Shown here: piece after piece, positions 34,343 to 43,059 of the stretch
Layout: each line of letters begins with the position of its first letter
Position numbering within the stretch: the stretch's first letter is position 1
Notes under the pieces: model-generated
What the model was told of the DNA's origin: nothing
Databases searched by the model: none
What the model saw: the letters and a program-made list of their open reading frames with translations, nothing else
Made by a program: the position numbers and the translations under genes
Source of the DNA: Streptomyces sp. LUP47B
GTDB taxonomy: Bacteria; Actinomycetota; Actinomycetes; Streptomycetales; Streptomycetaceae
Assembly (NCBI RefSeq): GCF_001746295.1
Contig: NZ_MJAH01000008.1
Location: 305,906 to 369,905, forward strand
DNA length: 64,000 bases
Direction of reading: 5' to 3'

Positions 34343-36364
34343 CTACCCGCCCCTCAGAACTTCCCCGCAAGCCCGCACCAGCCGCTCGTCGTCCAGCACG
34401 TCATGGCTGCCGTGCCCACCGGACGGTGATGGCAGATGCCGTCGCCGGGCCGCCAGTTCCGTGTGAAGGAGATCGTGGAGGGGTGCGCCTGCCGGGCCCA
34501 GGGCGGCCAGGCAGGCGGTGATGGTCCGGCGGGTGGACGGATTCTCCGTCCACGCCGTCCGCAGGACCGGCGCGGCGAGCTCCCCGTCCCCGGAGATCCG
34601 CCAGACCGCACACCCGGCGGACACCCGCTCCCACAGATCCTCCGCCGTGACCAACCGCCGCAACCCCGGCAGCGCCGGCCGAGCCTCCGGCCCAAGCCGC
34701 ACCAACGCCTCCGCGGCCGCCCGTCGTCGTGGCCTTCCGTCCGTCAACTCGCGGATCAACACGGGCAGTACGACCGACGCGTCCCCCTCGACGGACCACA
34801 GCGCCTCCGCCGCGACCGCCGCGCACTCCGTCCCCAGCAACTCACGCAGCACCGGTATGACCTCGGCGGCCGCCGCGTGCCCGAACGTGCCGAGAGCACG
34901 AACGGCCGACTCCACCACGGGATCCCGCAGCGGCAGCCCCATGGGCAGCCCCCGCAACAGCCGCAGCACCTCCGGTACGGCCTCCGTGTCGCCCAGCGCG
35001 GTGAGCGCCGACCACAGCGGTACGGCCCGTTCGAACGTCCCGGGGGAGTCCGGCACGACCTCGCCCAGCCGACGACGCAGTGCGGGCGCGAGCGGGGCCG
35101 CCCCCGTCCCCAGGTGTCCGATCACATGGCCCAGATCATCCGGTACGACAGGAGCGGCCAGCACCTGCGCCAGTACCGGTGTCGCCCGGGAATCCCCGCT
35201 CCTGGCAAGGGCCTTGAGCGGCCCGCCCAGTGTCGGCGCCCCGCGCTCCCGGCGCCGTACCCACAGGTCGGGCCGGGAGGCCACCAGGGCGGCCAGGTCG
35301 TCGGCGGCCGGTGCGGCCAGACCGAAGAGGCCCTCCAGGACGGACACCGCGGCATCGCGCAACCTGTCCTCCTCGGTGCCCAGTTGAGCACCGACCAGAG
35401 CGACCGGCTCGGTCCAGTCGGCACGCCACTCGCGGAACAGCCCCGCCGACATCCATACGGCGTTGCACCGGTCGACGGCGTCCGGACTGGTCAACTGCCC
35501 CTTGAGGAGGGCCGTCCGCTCGTCGAGCCGGTCACCGAGCCCGCGGTGCAGGGTCCGCAGCAACTGCGAGCCCTGCTCGTCAGAGGGACGCAGCCGCCGC
35601 AGCCGAGTCACGAGGGGATCGGAGTGGGGGCACCCGACGCCGGTCCGTCTGCCGGCCCGCCGCGCGGAGCGCTCCCGGAGCAGCCCGACGGCGACCGTCA
35701 CCAGGTCGGGCGGAAGCCGGTCCGGAGCGCAGTCGGCGAGCTGACCGAGGGCGGCGAGCCGCAGCCCGGGGTCGTACGGTGCCGCGCTCCGCGCCGTCAG
35801 CAACTCCAGCGCCCCGGCGGCGTGCCCGGGGTGCCGCCGTACGAAGAGGCCCAGGCTCTCGGTGAGGGCGTGCAGGACCCGGTCGTCCCGCTCCAACGCG
35901 CAGCGCTCGCGCAACAGGCCCAGCACGCGGGCCGGTTCGTCCATGAACCGCACGAGGGCCTCCGGGGCGGCCCGGCGGACGGAGGGGTCGGCGTCCTCCG
36001 TCAGCCGGACGAACACGTCGGCTCCGGCGCGCACGCCGCCCCGCGCCCGCGCGCCCAGCCCGCTCCCGCCATCGTCCTCTCGTGCCGCGTCCTGCGCCCC
36101 GATGCTGACGAGGAGTTCGAGGATGCCGGCCCGGTCCTCGATCTCCCCGCTCGCCGCGAGCGCGAGCAGAAACGGAACGCAGGCCAGTGTCGAGTCGTAC
36201 ACCTCTCCCTGGTGGTGCAAGGCGCCGTACATTCCGTCGAGGGCCGTCTCCCGCTCGGCGGGATCCGCGGAGGCCAGCCCCCGCAGCAGCCCGGGCACGT
36301 CCTCCGCACTGCCGTACGCATGCCGCAGCGAGGCCCAGTCGACCTCGTCGATCCCCGTGAACAC
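34343..36364 (-). CDS. HEAT-repeat protein
   Basis: 673 residues made almost wholly of helical pairs of HEAT type (VRRAAPEALVRFM, LRDAAVSVLEGLF, VVESAVRALGTFGHAAAAEVI, RRRAAAEALVRLGPEARPALP), starting IDEVDWASLRHAYGSAEDVP. Cytosolic scaffold-like solenoid of unknown partner; similar proteins occur widely in Streptomyces. GTG 36364 is preceded by GGGGAGG about 5 nt away; the open frame continuing to 37099 is a shadow of the acyl-CoA dehydrogenase gene. Confidence 0.75.
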   Translation of the reverse strand: MFTGIDEVDWASLRHAYGSAEDVPGLLRGLASADPAERETALDGMYGALHHQGEVYDSTLACVPFLLALAASGEIEDRAGILELLVSIGAQDAAREDDGGSGLGARARGGVRAGADVFVRLTEDADPSVRRAAPEALVRFMDEPARVLGLLRERCALERDDRVLHALTESLGLFVRRHPGHAAGALELLTARSAAPYDPGLRLAALGQLADCAPDRLPPDLVTVAVGLLRERSARRAGRRTGVGCPHSDPLVTRLRRLRPSDEQGSQLLRTLHRGLGDRLDERTALLKGQLTSPDAVDRCNAVWMSAGLFREWRADWTEPVALVGAQLGTEEDRLRDAAVSVLEGLFGLAAPAADDLAALVASRPDLWVRRRERGAPTLGGPLKALARSGDSRATPVLAQVLAAPVVPDDLGHVIGHLGTGAAPLAPALRRRLGEVVPDSPGTFERAVPLWSALTALGDTEAVPEVLRLLRGLPMGLPLRDPVVESAVRALGTFGHAAAAEVIPVLRELLGTECAAVAAEALWSVEGDASVVLPVLIRELTDGRPRRRAAAEALVRLGPEARPALPGLRRLVTAEDLWERVSAGCAVWRISGDGELAAPVLRTAWTENPSTRRTITACLAALGPAGAPLHDLLHTELAARRRHLPSPSGGHGSHDVLDDERLVRACGEVLRGG

Positions 36365-36473
36365 GTTGTCCTCCCCAGGCGAAGTACCAACTGATCGGAG
36401 TCTGCACCACGGGACTGACAACCCAAGCGGAATCGGCAGGTGACGGTGAGCGATCCGGACAGCGGGGGAGGGA

Positions 36474-38138
36474 TCAGTTCCGGCCAGGCAGTGCTCGGTC
36501 GAGGACCGCGTCCACGTCCGCCGCGTCGGGCAGGGTGCCGAAGGAGTGTCCCCAGTCGCCACCGAGCCGTGTCGCGCAGAAGGCGTCGGCGACCGCGGAC
36601 GGGGCGTGCCGGACGAGGAGGGACGCCTGGAGGGTGAGGGCCATGTGCTCCACCAGTCGGCGGGCGCCCGCCTCGGACGTCGTGGCCAACAGGTCCTTGA
36701 GCCGGGCGACGGCCGCGTCCAGGCGGGCGTCCGCCCCCTGGGCCAGGGCGAGTTCGCCGAACAGCGCCTGAGCGGTGTCCGGCGCACGGCGCAACGCCCG
36801 CAGGACGTCGAGGGCGTTGACGTTCCCGGACCCCTCCCAGATCGACAGCAGAGGTGCCTCCCGGTAGTGCCGGGGCATGCCCGAGTCCTCCACGTAGCCG
36901 TTGCCACCCAGGCATTCCAGGGCCTCCGCGGTGAAGGCCGGGCCCCGCTTGGTGACCCAGTACTTGCCGACTGCGGTGGCGATACGGCGGAACGCCTGCT
37001 CGCCGGCGTCTCCGCGCACCGCCCGGTCGGCGGCGCCCGCCAGCCGTAGCGTGAGGGCGGTGGCGGCCTCGGACTCCAGGGCCAGATCGGCCAGGACATT
37101 GCGCATCAGCGGCTGGTCCACCAGCCGGGCGCCGAACGCGCTGCGATGCCGAGCATGGTGTCCCGCCTCGACGAGCGTCCGGCGCATCAGGGTCGCCGAC
37201 ATCATCACGCAGTCCAGGCGCGTGCAGTTGACCATCTCGATGATCGTCTTGACGCCCTGTCCCTCGGGACCGACCAGCCAGGCGACCGTCCCGTCGAACT
37301 CGGGCTCGGAGGAGGCGTTCGACCGGTTGCCGAGCTTGTCCTTGAGGCGCTGGATGCGGAAGGTGTTGCGGCTGCCGTCCGGCAGGACGCGCGGGACGAG
37401 GAAGCACGACAGCCCGCCCGGCGCCTGCGCCAGCACCAGGAACACGTCGCACATCGGCGCCGACGTGAACCACTTGTGCCCGCGCAGCGTGTACACGCCC
37501 GACTCCGCGGTGGGCGACGCCGTCGTGGTGTTCGTGCGGACGTCGGAGCCGCCCTGCTTCTCGGTCATCCCCATGCCGGCGAGCAGACCGCGCTTCTCGG
37601 CCGGCACCCTCAGTTCCGGCTCGTACTCGCGGCCGGTCAGCAGGGGTTCGTAGACCTTCGCCAGCTCCGGCTCCTTGCGCAGCGCCGGGATCGCCGCGTA
37701 CGTCATCGACGTGGGACAGCCGTGGCCCGCGTCCGTGTGCCCCCACACCAACCCGCCCGCCGTACGGGCGACATGGGCGCCGGGCCGGTCCTCGGACCAC
37801 GGGGTGCCGGCCAGCCCCTCGGCGACGGCGGTCCTCATCAGGTGGTGCCAGCTCGGGTGGAAGTCGACCTCGTCGACGCGGTTGCCGTACCGGTCGTGGG
37901 TGCGCAGTACCGGCTCGTGCCGGTTGGCCTGATCCGCCCACTCCTGGGCCTCGGCGCTCCCGGCCCGCAGACCGAGCCGCCGGATGCCCTCCTCGGCCCA
38001 GCCGGCGCCCTCGCGGCGCAGCCCTTCCAGCAGGACGGGATCGTCGGAGGCGTCGTACGGGGCCAGCGGAGGCGGCTGGTTGGTGACGGCGTGGGTGGCG
38101 GCCTGTTCGGGCGCGGGTATGGAGACCATGGCCACCAT
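36474..38138 (-). CDS. AidB-like acyl-CoA dehydrogenase family protein
   Basis: 554 residues, close to E. coli AidB (541) and longer than ordinary acyl-CoA dehydrogenases. Motifs: LLAGMGMTEKQGGSDVRTNTT for FAD/substrate binding, GHKWFTSAPMCDVFLVLAQ, CLGGNGYVEDSGMPRHYREAPLLSIWEGSGNVNALDVLRAL near the catalytic region, as in AidB. AidB is a flavoprotein of the adaptive response to DNA alkylation; whether this one acts on DNA is unknown. ATG 38138 has CAGGAG 7 nt upstream. It is divergent from a PaaX-type regulator, and the left arm of a 9-bp inverted repeat touches its start codon. Confidence 0.82.
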   Translation of the reverse strand: MVAMVSIPAPEQAATHAVTNQPPPLAPYDASDDPVLLEGLRREGAGWAEEGIRRLGLRAGSAEAQEWADQANRHEPVLRTHDRYGNRVDEVDFHPSWHHLMRTAVAEGLAGTPWSEDRPGAHVARTAGGLVWGHTDAGHGCPTSMTYAAIPALRKEPELAKVYEPLLTGREYEPELRVPAEKRGLLAGMGMTEKQGGSDVRTNTTTASPTAESGVYTLRGHKWFTSAPMCDVFLVLAQAPGGLSCFLVPRVLPDGSRNTFRIQRLKDKLGNRSNASSEPEFDGTVAWLVGPEGQGVKTIIEMVNCTRLDCVMMSATLMRRTLVEAGHHARHRSAFGARLVDQPLMRNVLADLALESEAATALTLRLAGAADRAVRGDAGEQAFRRIATAVGKYWVTKRGPAFTAEALECLGGNGYVEDSGMPRHYREAPLLSIWEGSGNVNALDVLRALRRAPDTAQALFGELALAQGADARLDAAVARLKDLLATTSEAGARRLVEHMALTLQASLLVRHAPSAVADAFCATRLGGDWGHSFGTLPDAADVDAVLDRALPGRN

Positions 38139-38175
38139 GTTGCACTCCTGCTGCGACCGTAGCAATAGTGCAACA
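38138..38175. promoter_or_regulatory. Inverted repeat in the aidB-like / PaaX divergent promoter
   Basis: TGTTGCACT (38138-38146) and its exact complement AGTGCAACA (38167-38175) flank 20 bases between the two divergent starts. The position is well suited to a PaaX-type repressor controlling both genes. Confidence 0.55.
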
Positions 38176-38195
38176 ATGAGGGAGTCGTACAGTAC

Positions 38196-38960
38196 GTGAC
38201 CATGCGCAGGAACGTGTCGGAGCAGCTCGGTGAGGTCGACCTGCGGCCGCTGTCGGCCCGGTCGGTCGTGCTGAGCCTGCTGCTCGGCGCGCATCCGCCG
38301 GAGATGCCCGTGAAGGACCTGCTCCGCGCGGTGGAGCCGTTCGGCGTCGGCGGCTCCACGCTGCGTGCCGCCCTCAGCCGGATGGTGAGCGCCGGTGACC
38401 TGCGACGCGCCGACACCGTGTACGGCCTCAGCGACCGGCTGCTCGCCCGGCAGCGCCGTCAGGACGACTCCGTGCACCCCCGCACGCGCGCGTGGAGCGG
38501 CGACTGGGAGATGGTCGTGATCACGGCGACGGGCCGAGGACCGGCCGAACGCGCCGAGCTGCGCGCACGGCTGACCGCCCTCCGGCTCGCCGAACTCCGT
38601 GAGGGCGTCTGGCTGCGCCCCGCCAACCTGCTCCGATCGCTGCCGGACGACCTCGACGCGGTCGCCCAGTGCTACACGGCTCGCCCCGGTCGCCCCGGGC
38701 CGGAACTGGCAGCCGAGCTGTGGTCCCTCGGCGGCTGGGCGGCCCGGTCCCGGGCGCTGCTCACCCATATCGGGCGCGCGGACCGGCCCGCGGACCGGCT
38801 CACCGGCTTCGCGGCCGTCGTACGGCATCTGCTGACCGACCCGGTGCTGCCGCTCGAGCTTCTGCCGCCCGACTGGCCGGGCGCGGAACTGCGGTCCGCG
38901 TACGCGGACTATCAAGGGGAGCTGGCGGACACCGTGCCCCAGAATCAGCTCCGCACATGA
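38196..38960 (+). CDS. PaaX-family transcriptional regulator
   Basis: 254 residues. N-terminal winged helix (LSARSVVLSLLLGAHPPEMPVKDLLRAVEPFGVGGSTLRAALSRMV), a middle cas2-like domain (RTRAWSGDWEMVVIT) and a helical C-terminal part with TDPVLPLELLPPDWPGAELRSAY, the full PaaX arrangement. PaaX repressors sense CoA thioesters, which fits the neighbouring acyl-CoA dehydrogenase-like gene. GTG 38196 (GGAG 11 nt upstream) is preferred over the ATG two codons later. Followed by a strong terminator. Confidence 0.82.
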   Translation: MTMRRNVSEQLGEVDLRPLSARSVVLSLLLGAHPPEMPVKDLLRAVEPFGVGGSTLRAALSRMVSAGDLRRADTVYGLSDRLLARQRRQDDSVHPRTRAWSGDWEMVVITATGRGPAERAELRARLTALRLAELREGVWLRPANLLRSLPDDLDAVAQCYTARPGRPGPELAAELWSLGGWAARSRALLTHIGRADRPADRLTGFAAVVRHLLTDPVLPLELLPPDWPGAELRSAYADYQGELADTVPQNQLRT

Positions 38961-38963
38961 CAC

Positions 38964-39008
38964 GGCGGCCGTGCGAAGCGCCGTGCGGGGACGCTTCGTA
39001 CGGCCGCC
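38964..39008. terminator. Bidirectional 17-bp hairpin terminator
   Basis: GGCGGCCGTGCGAAGCG at 38964-38980 pairs with 38992-39008 over 17 bases with one G-T wobble, loop 11 nt. It separates the PaaX gene (+) from the pectate lyase gene (-). Confidence 0.85.
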
Positions 39009-39024
39009 TTCACCTACCGAGCGG

Positions 39025-39828
39025 CTACTTGTAGGTGATGTCGGACGTGGCGTACTTGCAATAAGTACTGTCCGGTCCGGAGCCGTTCGTGGTCGGCTCC
39101 TTGCCCGTGTTGTTCCCGATGTACTTCTGGCACGGGACGATCTTCTTGCTGGTGTCGCCGACGATCGTGATCTTCTTCAGGGTCGCGCTGTCGCCGTAGT
39201 TGGTGTTGATGCCGACGAGCTTGTTGCCCGAGTAGGTCGCCTCGATGGTGTTGAGGTTGATCGTCCGCTTGTACTGCGTCGAGCAGTTGCCGCAGGACCG
39301 CACGAAGGTGCCGAAGTTCTGCACGGCGAAGTTGGAGACGTTGAGCGTCCCGGCGCCGTTGAACTGGAACACCTTGTCGCTCGCCGACTTCGCGCCACCG
39401 CCGGAGACGGTGTACACGTTCGACGACGAGGAGCCGCGGAAGGTCGCCGCGTCCTCGCCGACGTCCTCCCACCACACGTTCTGCAGCGTGCAGCTGCCCG
39501 CGCAGTGGATGCCGTCGGCGGCGGGAGCCCCGATGATGACGTTCTTCAGGACGGTCCCGGCCGCGAGGTTCAGGATCGGCCCCTGGTCCTCGTCCTGGCT
39601 GTCGCTGCCCAGGTCGCCCGTGCCGTACAGGCGCTTCATCCCGTAGTCCTTGGTGCCGGACAGCTCGATGGTCGAGGAGACCGCCTGGCTGCCGTTCGCC
39701 GTCGGCCAGGTGGCGGCGCTGGCCGTCGGCGCGTTGAGTGTCATGATCATGCCAACTGAGAGGCCGAGTGCGGCCATGGCTCCGGTCAGCGCGCGGGTAC
39801 GCGCGCGTGGACGTGCCGAAGAAGTCAT
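39025..39828 (-). CDS. Secreted pectate lyase, PL3
   Basis: 267 residues; signal peptide ending near PTASAAT after a basic start. The mature 225 residues form a short beta-helix of PL3 type: DEDQGPILNLAAGTVLKNVIIGAPAADGIHC, CTLQNVWWEDVGEDAATF with the conserved acidic calcium ligands, FAVQNFGTFVRSCGNC and GINTNYGDSATLKKI. It cleaves de-esterified homogalacturonan of plant cell walls by beta-elimination with calcium, outside the cell. ATG has AAGGA about 9 nt upstream. Same strand as the PL1 gene 47 nt upstream; they may be co-transcribed. Confidence 0.88.
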   Translation of the reverse strand: MTSSARPRARTRALTGAMAALGLSVGMIMTLNAPTASAATWPTANGSQAVSSTIELSGTKDYGMKRLYGTGDLGSDSQDEDQGPILNLAAGTVLKNVIIGAPAADGIHCAGSCTLQNVWWEDVGEDAATFRGSSSSNVYTVSGGGAKSASDKVFQFNGAGTLNVSNFAVQNFGTFVRSCGNCSTQYKRTINLNTIEATYSGNKLVGINTNYGDSATLKKITIVGDTSKKIVPCQKYIGNNTGKEPTTNGSGPDSTYCKYATSDITYK

Positions 39829-39875
39829 GTCCCGATTCCTTCTTCCGTGTCGGGGGGTGGACGGGTTGAGGGTGG

Positions 39876-40853
39876 TCAGATCTTTCCGGTGCCCGCGCCG
39901 CCGGTCACCGAGGCGACGACGGAGGAGGCGGGCTCGGCGGTGTAGCTGTACGGAGCGGTGGTGAAGGTGCCGACCTGGGAGACCTCGGTGGCGGCTCCGC
40001 CGAGGTCGTTGCCGCGCAGGTTGGCGTAGCCGTCAACGTCACTGTTCCGATTCGTGGTGACAGCGACTCCGGTGCTCCGGAAGACGTTGTTCTCCACGAG
40101 CATCTGGGCGCCCATGCGCGAGTGCACCGCGGTCTCGGCGCCGACGACGTAGTTGTCGTAGAAGTGCCCGGTGCCGAAGCGCAGACTGGGGATGCGCGAG
40201 TTGACGTTGTTGAACCAGTTGTGGTGGTACGTCACCTTCAAGTGGCCGGTGTCCTGGCTCGCGTTGTTGTCGCTGTGGCCGACGAGCGAGCCCTTGAAGT
40301 GGTCCTTGAAGGTGTTCCAGGACACCGTGACGTTGTCGGAGCCGTGGTTGATGTCCAGCAGCCCGTCGTAGTAGTCCTTGTCGTGATCACGGTCCGCCGA
40401 GAAGGAGTTGTGGTCGATCCACACCTTCGTCGAGGCCTGCACCTCGATGCCGTCGGCGGGCGCGAGGGGCTTGCTGATGTTCAGGTTGCGGACGACGACG
40501 TTCGTGACCTTCTTCAGCCGCAGCCCGCCGCCGGTGAACCCGGAGGACGAACCGACGCCGAGCACCGTGGTGTTGGAGCCGACGTCGACCGTACCGCTGA
40601 GCGAGATCAGGCCGTTGACCTTGACGACCTTCGCCGTGCTGCCGGTGACGGCCGTTTTGAAGGCGCTCAGCGTGGAGACGGTGACCGCGGAGGCGCTGCC
40701 GCCGCCGGTCGTTCCGGCGCCGAAACCGATGGGGGAGGTCTCGGCGGCCCCGGCCGGCTGCGGCACGGCCAGGGCGGCCGCCGTCGCGAGCGCGGCCGCA
40801 CCGGCGGCCAGAGCGGATCTTTGCGCGTGTGTACGTGGGGGGCGAGTACGCAT
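39876..40853 (-). CDS. Secreted pectate lyase, PL1
   Basis: 325 residues; Sec signal (LAAGAAALATAAALAVPQPAGAAE). Parallel beta-helix pectate lyase with the family markers VWIDHNSFSADRDHDKDYYDGLLDINHGSDNVTVSWN (calcium-binding Asp residues), the HYxN-type stretch VTYHHNWFNNVNSRIPSLRFG with the catalytic Arg in RIPSLRFG. Acts outside the cell on polygalacturonate. ATG 40853 with GAAGGGA upstream. With the PL3 gene it gives two complementary pectin-degrading activities. Confidence 0.9.
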   Translation of the reverse strand: MRTRPPRTHAQRSALAAGAAALATAAALAVPQPAGAAETSPIGFGAGTTGGGSASAVTVSTLSAFKTAVTGSTAKVVKVNGLISLSGTVDVGSNTTVLGVGSSSGFTGGGLRLKKVTNVVVRNLNISKPLAPADGIEVQASTKVWIDHNSFSADRDHDKDYYDGLLDINHGSDNVTVSWNTFKDHFKGSLVGHSDNNASQDTGHLKVTYHHNWFNNVNSRIPSLRFGTGHFYDNYVVGAETAVHSRMGAQMLVENNVFRSTGVAVTTNRNSDVDGYANLRGNDLGGAATEVSQVGTFTTAPYSYTAEPASSVVASVTGGAGTGKI

Positions 40854-41193
40854 GCGGGTGCGTCCCTTCGTGGTGCCTGCGTAGTGCTTGGTCGGTCATG
40901 TACGTGAGAGTTGTTCGCCATGTTGAACGACGTGCGCAGTGCAGAGCGGCAATGTATGGCCCTGTGGGGATGGGCTGGTCACATCGCTGAACGGAACGTA
41001 GACGGTAAGCGCTTTCTGGTCAACGCTTTGCGCAGAAGACATTCAGCCGTCCAGGTGGCGGGCGGGCCGACGGGGGCGAGCGAATTCTTTCGACGTGTGG
41101 GAGCGCTTCCATGGCGGCCATGTGCATGCCACGATGCTCGCCGGACGCTTCCCTTCCGAGAGATTTCCAAGAACTTCCGAGAGGGGCGAGTCG
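40854..41193. promoter_or_regulatory. Intergenic control region between pectinase and xylan-related genes
   Basis: About 340 nt, less GC-rich than its flanks. It holds two palindromes with an AGCGCT core: GTAAGCGCTTTC at 41005-41016 and TGGGAGCGCTTCCA at 41098-41111, plus CGAATTCTTTCG at 41080-41091. No credible gene is present; the open frames crossing it lack family features. Confidence 0.5.
41098..41111. promoter_or_regulatory. CebR-like LacI-family operator
   Basis: TGGGAGCGCTTCCA matches the known CebR box TGGGAGCGCTCCCA at 13 of 14 positions. CebR is the cellobiose-responsive LacI-type repressor of Streptomyces. The site is 83 nt upstream of the GTG of the GH62 relic. Another LacI-family sugar repressor with a similar site is equally possible. 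Confidence 0.5.
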
Positions 41194-41655
41194 GTGGCGA
41201 CTCCACCTGTGCGTACGTTCTTCAGCGGCGAGTTGCTCACCTTGCTCGCCCGGGGACTCGCGGCCCTCGCCCTCGGGCCGGCGGCGGCGGGCCCGCTGCC
41301 GGGTTCCTTCGGCTGGTTCTCCACCGGTCCGCTGATCGGCCCCGACCCGGACGCCGGCCATCCGATCGTCTCCACGAAGGACCCGACGGCCCTCCGGTAC
41401 AAGAAACGTCCGCACGTCCGCATGACGACCGCGGACTGTGCCGGCGCGCGGAGCCTCGCCCGGCCGAGCTTCGCCGACCGGTCGCGGGCGGCCGACGCGC
41501 CCCCGACCTTCCTGGGCGCCGACCCGGACAACGGCAACAGGTACGGGGTCGCGCCCCAGGTCGTCTGCTTCGCGCCGCAGAAGCGCTGGTACATGGTCAA
41601 CTCCCGGTTGCCATGCCGGTCGGCCCGGTCGACCAGGACGAACTCCTCCCGCTGA
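41194..41655 (+). pseudogene. Truncated GH62 alpha-L-arabinofuranosidase relic
   Basis: From GTG 41194 (GAGGGG 7 nt upstream) the frame gives a signal-like start and then SFGWFSTGPLIGPDPDAGHP, IVSTKDPTALRYKKRPHV, MTTADCAGARSLA, FADRSRAADAPPTFLGADP and RYGVAPQVVCFAPQKRWYMV, which follow the first 100 or so residues of GH62 arabinofuranosidases closely in order. After YMV the similarity ends, and the remaining two thirds of the five-bladed propeller, including the later catalytic residues, are missing; the esterase gene follows directly. Several normally conserved aromatic positions are changed to basic ones. It is best read as a decayed, deleted gene that leaves its promoter to the esterase. 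Confidence 0.7.
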
Positions 41656-41681
41656 TACCGCTGACCGAAAGGGGCAAGGAC

Positions 41682-42974
41682 ATGTCCACCACCCCCAGGA
41701 GACCGTTGAGGTCGGTGCTGCCGGCCCTGCTGCTGTTAATCGCGGCGGTGCTCGTCGCCGCCCCCACCGCATCGGCCCGCACGGAGGCCGCCCCCACGGC
41801 GACCCTCACCGAGATCACCGGCTTCGGTACGAATCCCAGCAATCTCCAGATGTACCTGTACGTGCCGGACAACGTCACCGCGCACCCCGCGGTCGTCGTG
41901 GCCGTGCACTACTGCACCGGCTCCGGACCGGCCATGTACAACGGCACCGAGTGGGCCCAACTGGCCGACACCTACGGCTTCGTGGTGATCTACCCCTCGG
42001 TCACCCGGTCCAGCAAGTGCTTCGACGTGTCCTCGCCACAGGCGCTGAAGCGGGGCGGCGGCAGCGACCCCGTCGGCATCAAGTCGATGATCGACTGGAC
42101 GGTGAGCACCTACTCCGCCGACACCAGCAGGATCTACGCCACCGGCATCTCCTCCGGCGCGATGATGACGAACGTCCTGCTCGGCGACTACCCGGACGTG
42201 TTCGCGGCGGGCGCGGCCTTCTCCGGCGTCCCCTTCGGCTGCTTCGCGACGACCGACGGCTCGGAGTGGAACAGCGCCTGCTCGGGCGGCACGATCACCC
42301 ACACCCCGCAGGAGTGGGGCGACCTGGTCCGCGCCGCCTACCCCGGCTACACCGGCACCCGGCCGCGCATGCAGGTGTGGCACGGCACCGAGGACGACGT
42401 GCTGCGCTACCCCAACTTCGGGGAGGAGATCAAGCAGTGGACGAACGTCCTCGGCGTCAGCCAGACGCCGGCCGCCACCGACTCGCCGGTCTCCGGCTGG
42501 ACCCGCACCCGCTACGGCGCCACCGGTGACCGTGCTCCCGTCGAGGCGATCAGTCTCCAGGGCGTCGGCCACAACCTCTACGCCTGGGGCATGGCCGCCC
42601 GCGCCCTCACCTTCTTCGGCCTCGACGACTCGGGCCCGGCACCCCAACCCCAGCCGGGCGCCTGCAAGGTGACGGCCACGACCAACGCCTGGAACACGGG
42701 CCTGACGGCGTCCGTGACGATCACCAACACCGGCACCACCGCGATCAACGGCTGGCAACTGGCCTTCACCCTCCCCACCGGCCAGACCATCACGAACGGC
42801 TGGGGCGCCACGTACACCCCGTCCTCCGGCACGGTGACGGCGACGAACGCGGCGTACAACGGCACGATCGCACCGAACGCGAGCGTCAGCATCGGGTACC
42901 AGGCCAATCACGGCGGGAACAGTGCGGCGCCGGGTGGCTTCACGCTCAACGGGACGGCCTGTACGGCGAGTTGA
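41682..42974 (+). CDS. Secreted CE1 (PHB-depolymerase-like) acetylxylan/feruloyl esterase with CBM2
   Basis: 430 residues; Sec signal (LPALLLLIAAVLVAAPTASA). The CE1 alpha/beta hydrolase shows VVAVHYCTGSGPAMYNGTEWAQLADTYGF, nucleophile elbow GISSGAM with Ser157, HGTEDDVL with the catalytic Asp and GVGHNLYAWG with the His. After a short Pro linker comes a CBM2 (CKVTATTNAWNTGLTASV to the end) with conserved Trp residues and terminal Cys, binding cellulose or xylan. It removes acetyl or feruloyl groups from xylan. Codon 19 is TTA (41736-41738), rare in Streptomyces and read by the bldA tRNA, so translation may depend on development. ATG at 41682. Confidence 0.88.
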   Translation: MSTTPRRPLRSVLPALLLLIAAVLVAAPTASARTEAAPTATLTEITGFGTNPSNLQMYLYVPDNVTAHPAVVVAVHYCTGSGPAMYNGTEWAQLADTYGFVVIYPSVTRSSKCFDVSSPQALKRGGGSDPVGIKSMIDWTVSTYSADTSRIYATGISSGAMMTNVLLGDYPDVFAAGAAFSGVPFGCFATTDGSEWNSACSGGTITHTPQEWGDLVRAAYPGYTGTRPRMQVWHGTEDDVLRYPNFGEEIKQWTNVLGVSQTPAATDSPVSGWTRTRYGATGDRAPVEAISLQGVGHNLYAWGMAARALTFFGLDDSGPAPQPQPGACKVTATTNAWNTGLTASVTITNTGTTAINGWQLAFTLPTGQTITNGWGATYTPSSGTVTATNAAYNGTIAPNASVSIGYQANHGGNSAAPGGFTLNGTACTAS

Positions 42975-42998
42975 CGCTCACCGGCCATCGCGGTCCTC

Positions 42999-43039
42999 CG
43001 GCGGGGCGTTCCGGCTCAGTGTGCGGGCGCCCCGCCGGG
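42999..43039. terminator. Hairpin terminator
   Basis: A perfect 11-base stem, CCGGCGGGGCG at 42999-43009 and its complement at 43029-43039, lies between the convergent esterase (+) and old yellow enzyme (-) genes. Confidence 0.7.
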
Positions 43040-43059
43040 AGCGCGGCAGAACCCGCTCG

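Noticed and set aside
35655..35680. AGCGCT palindrome resembling a CebR box
   Set aside because: It lies inside the HEAT-repeat coding region, far from any promoter, and matches the consensus poorly.
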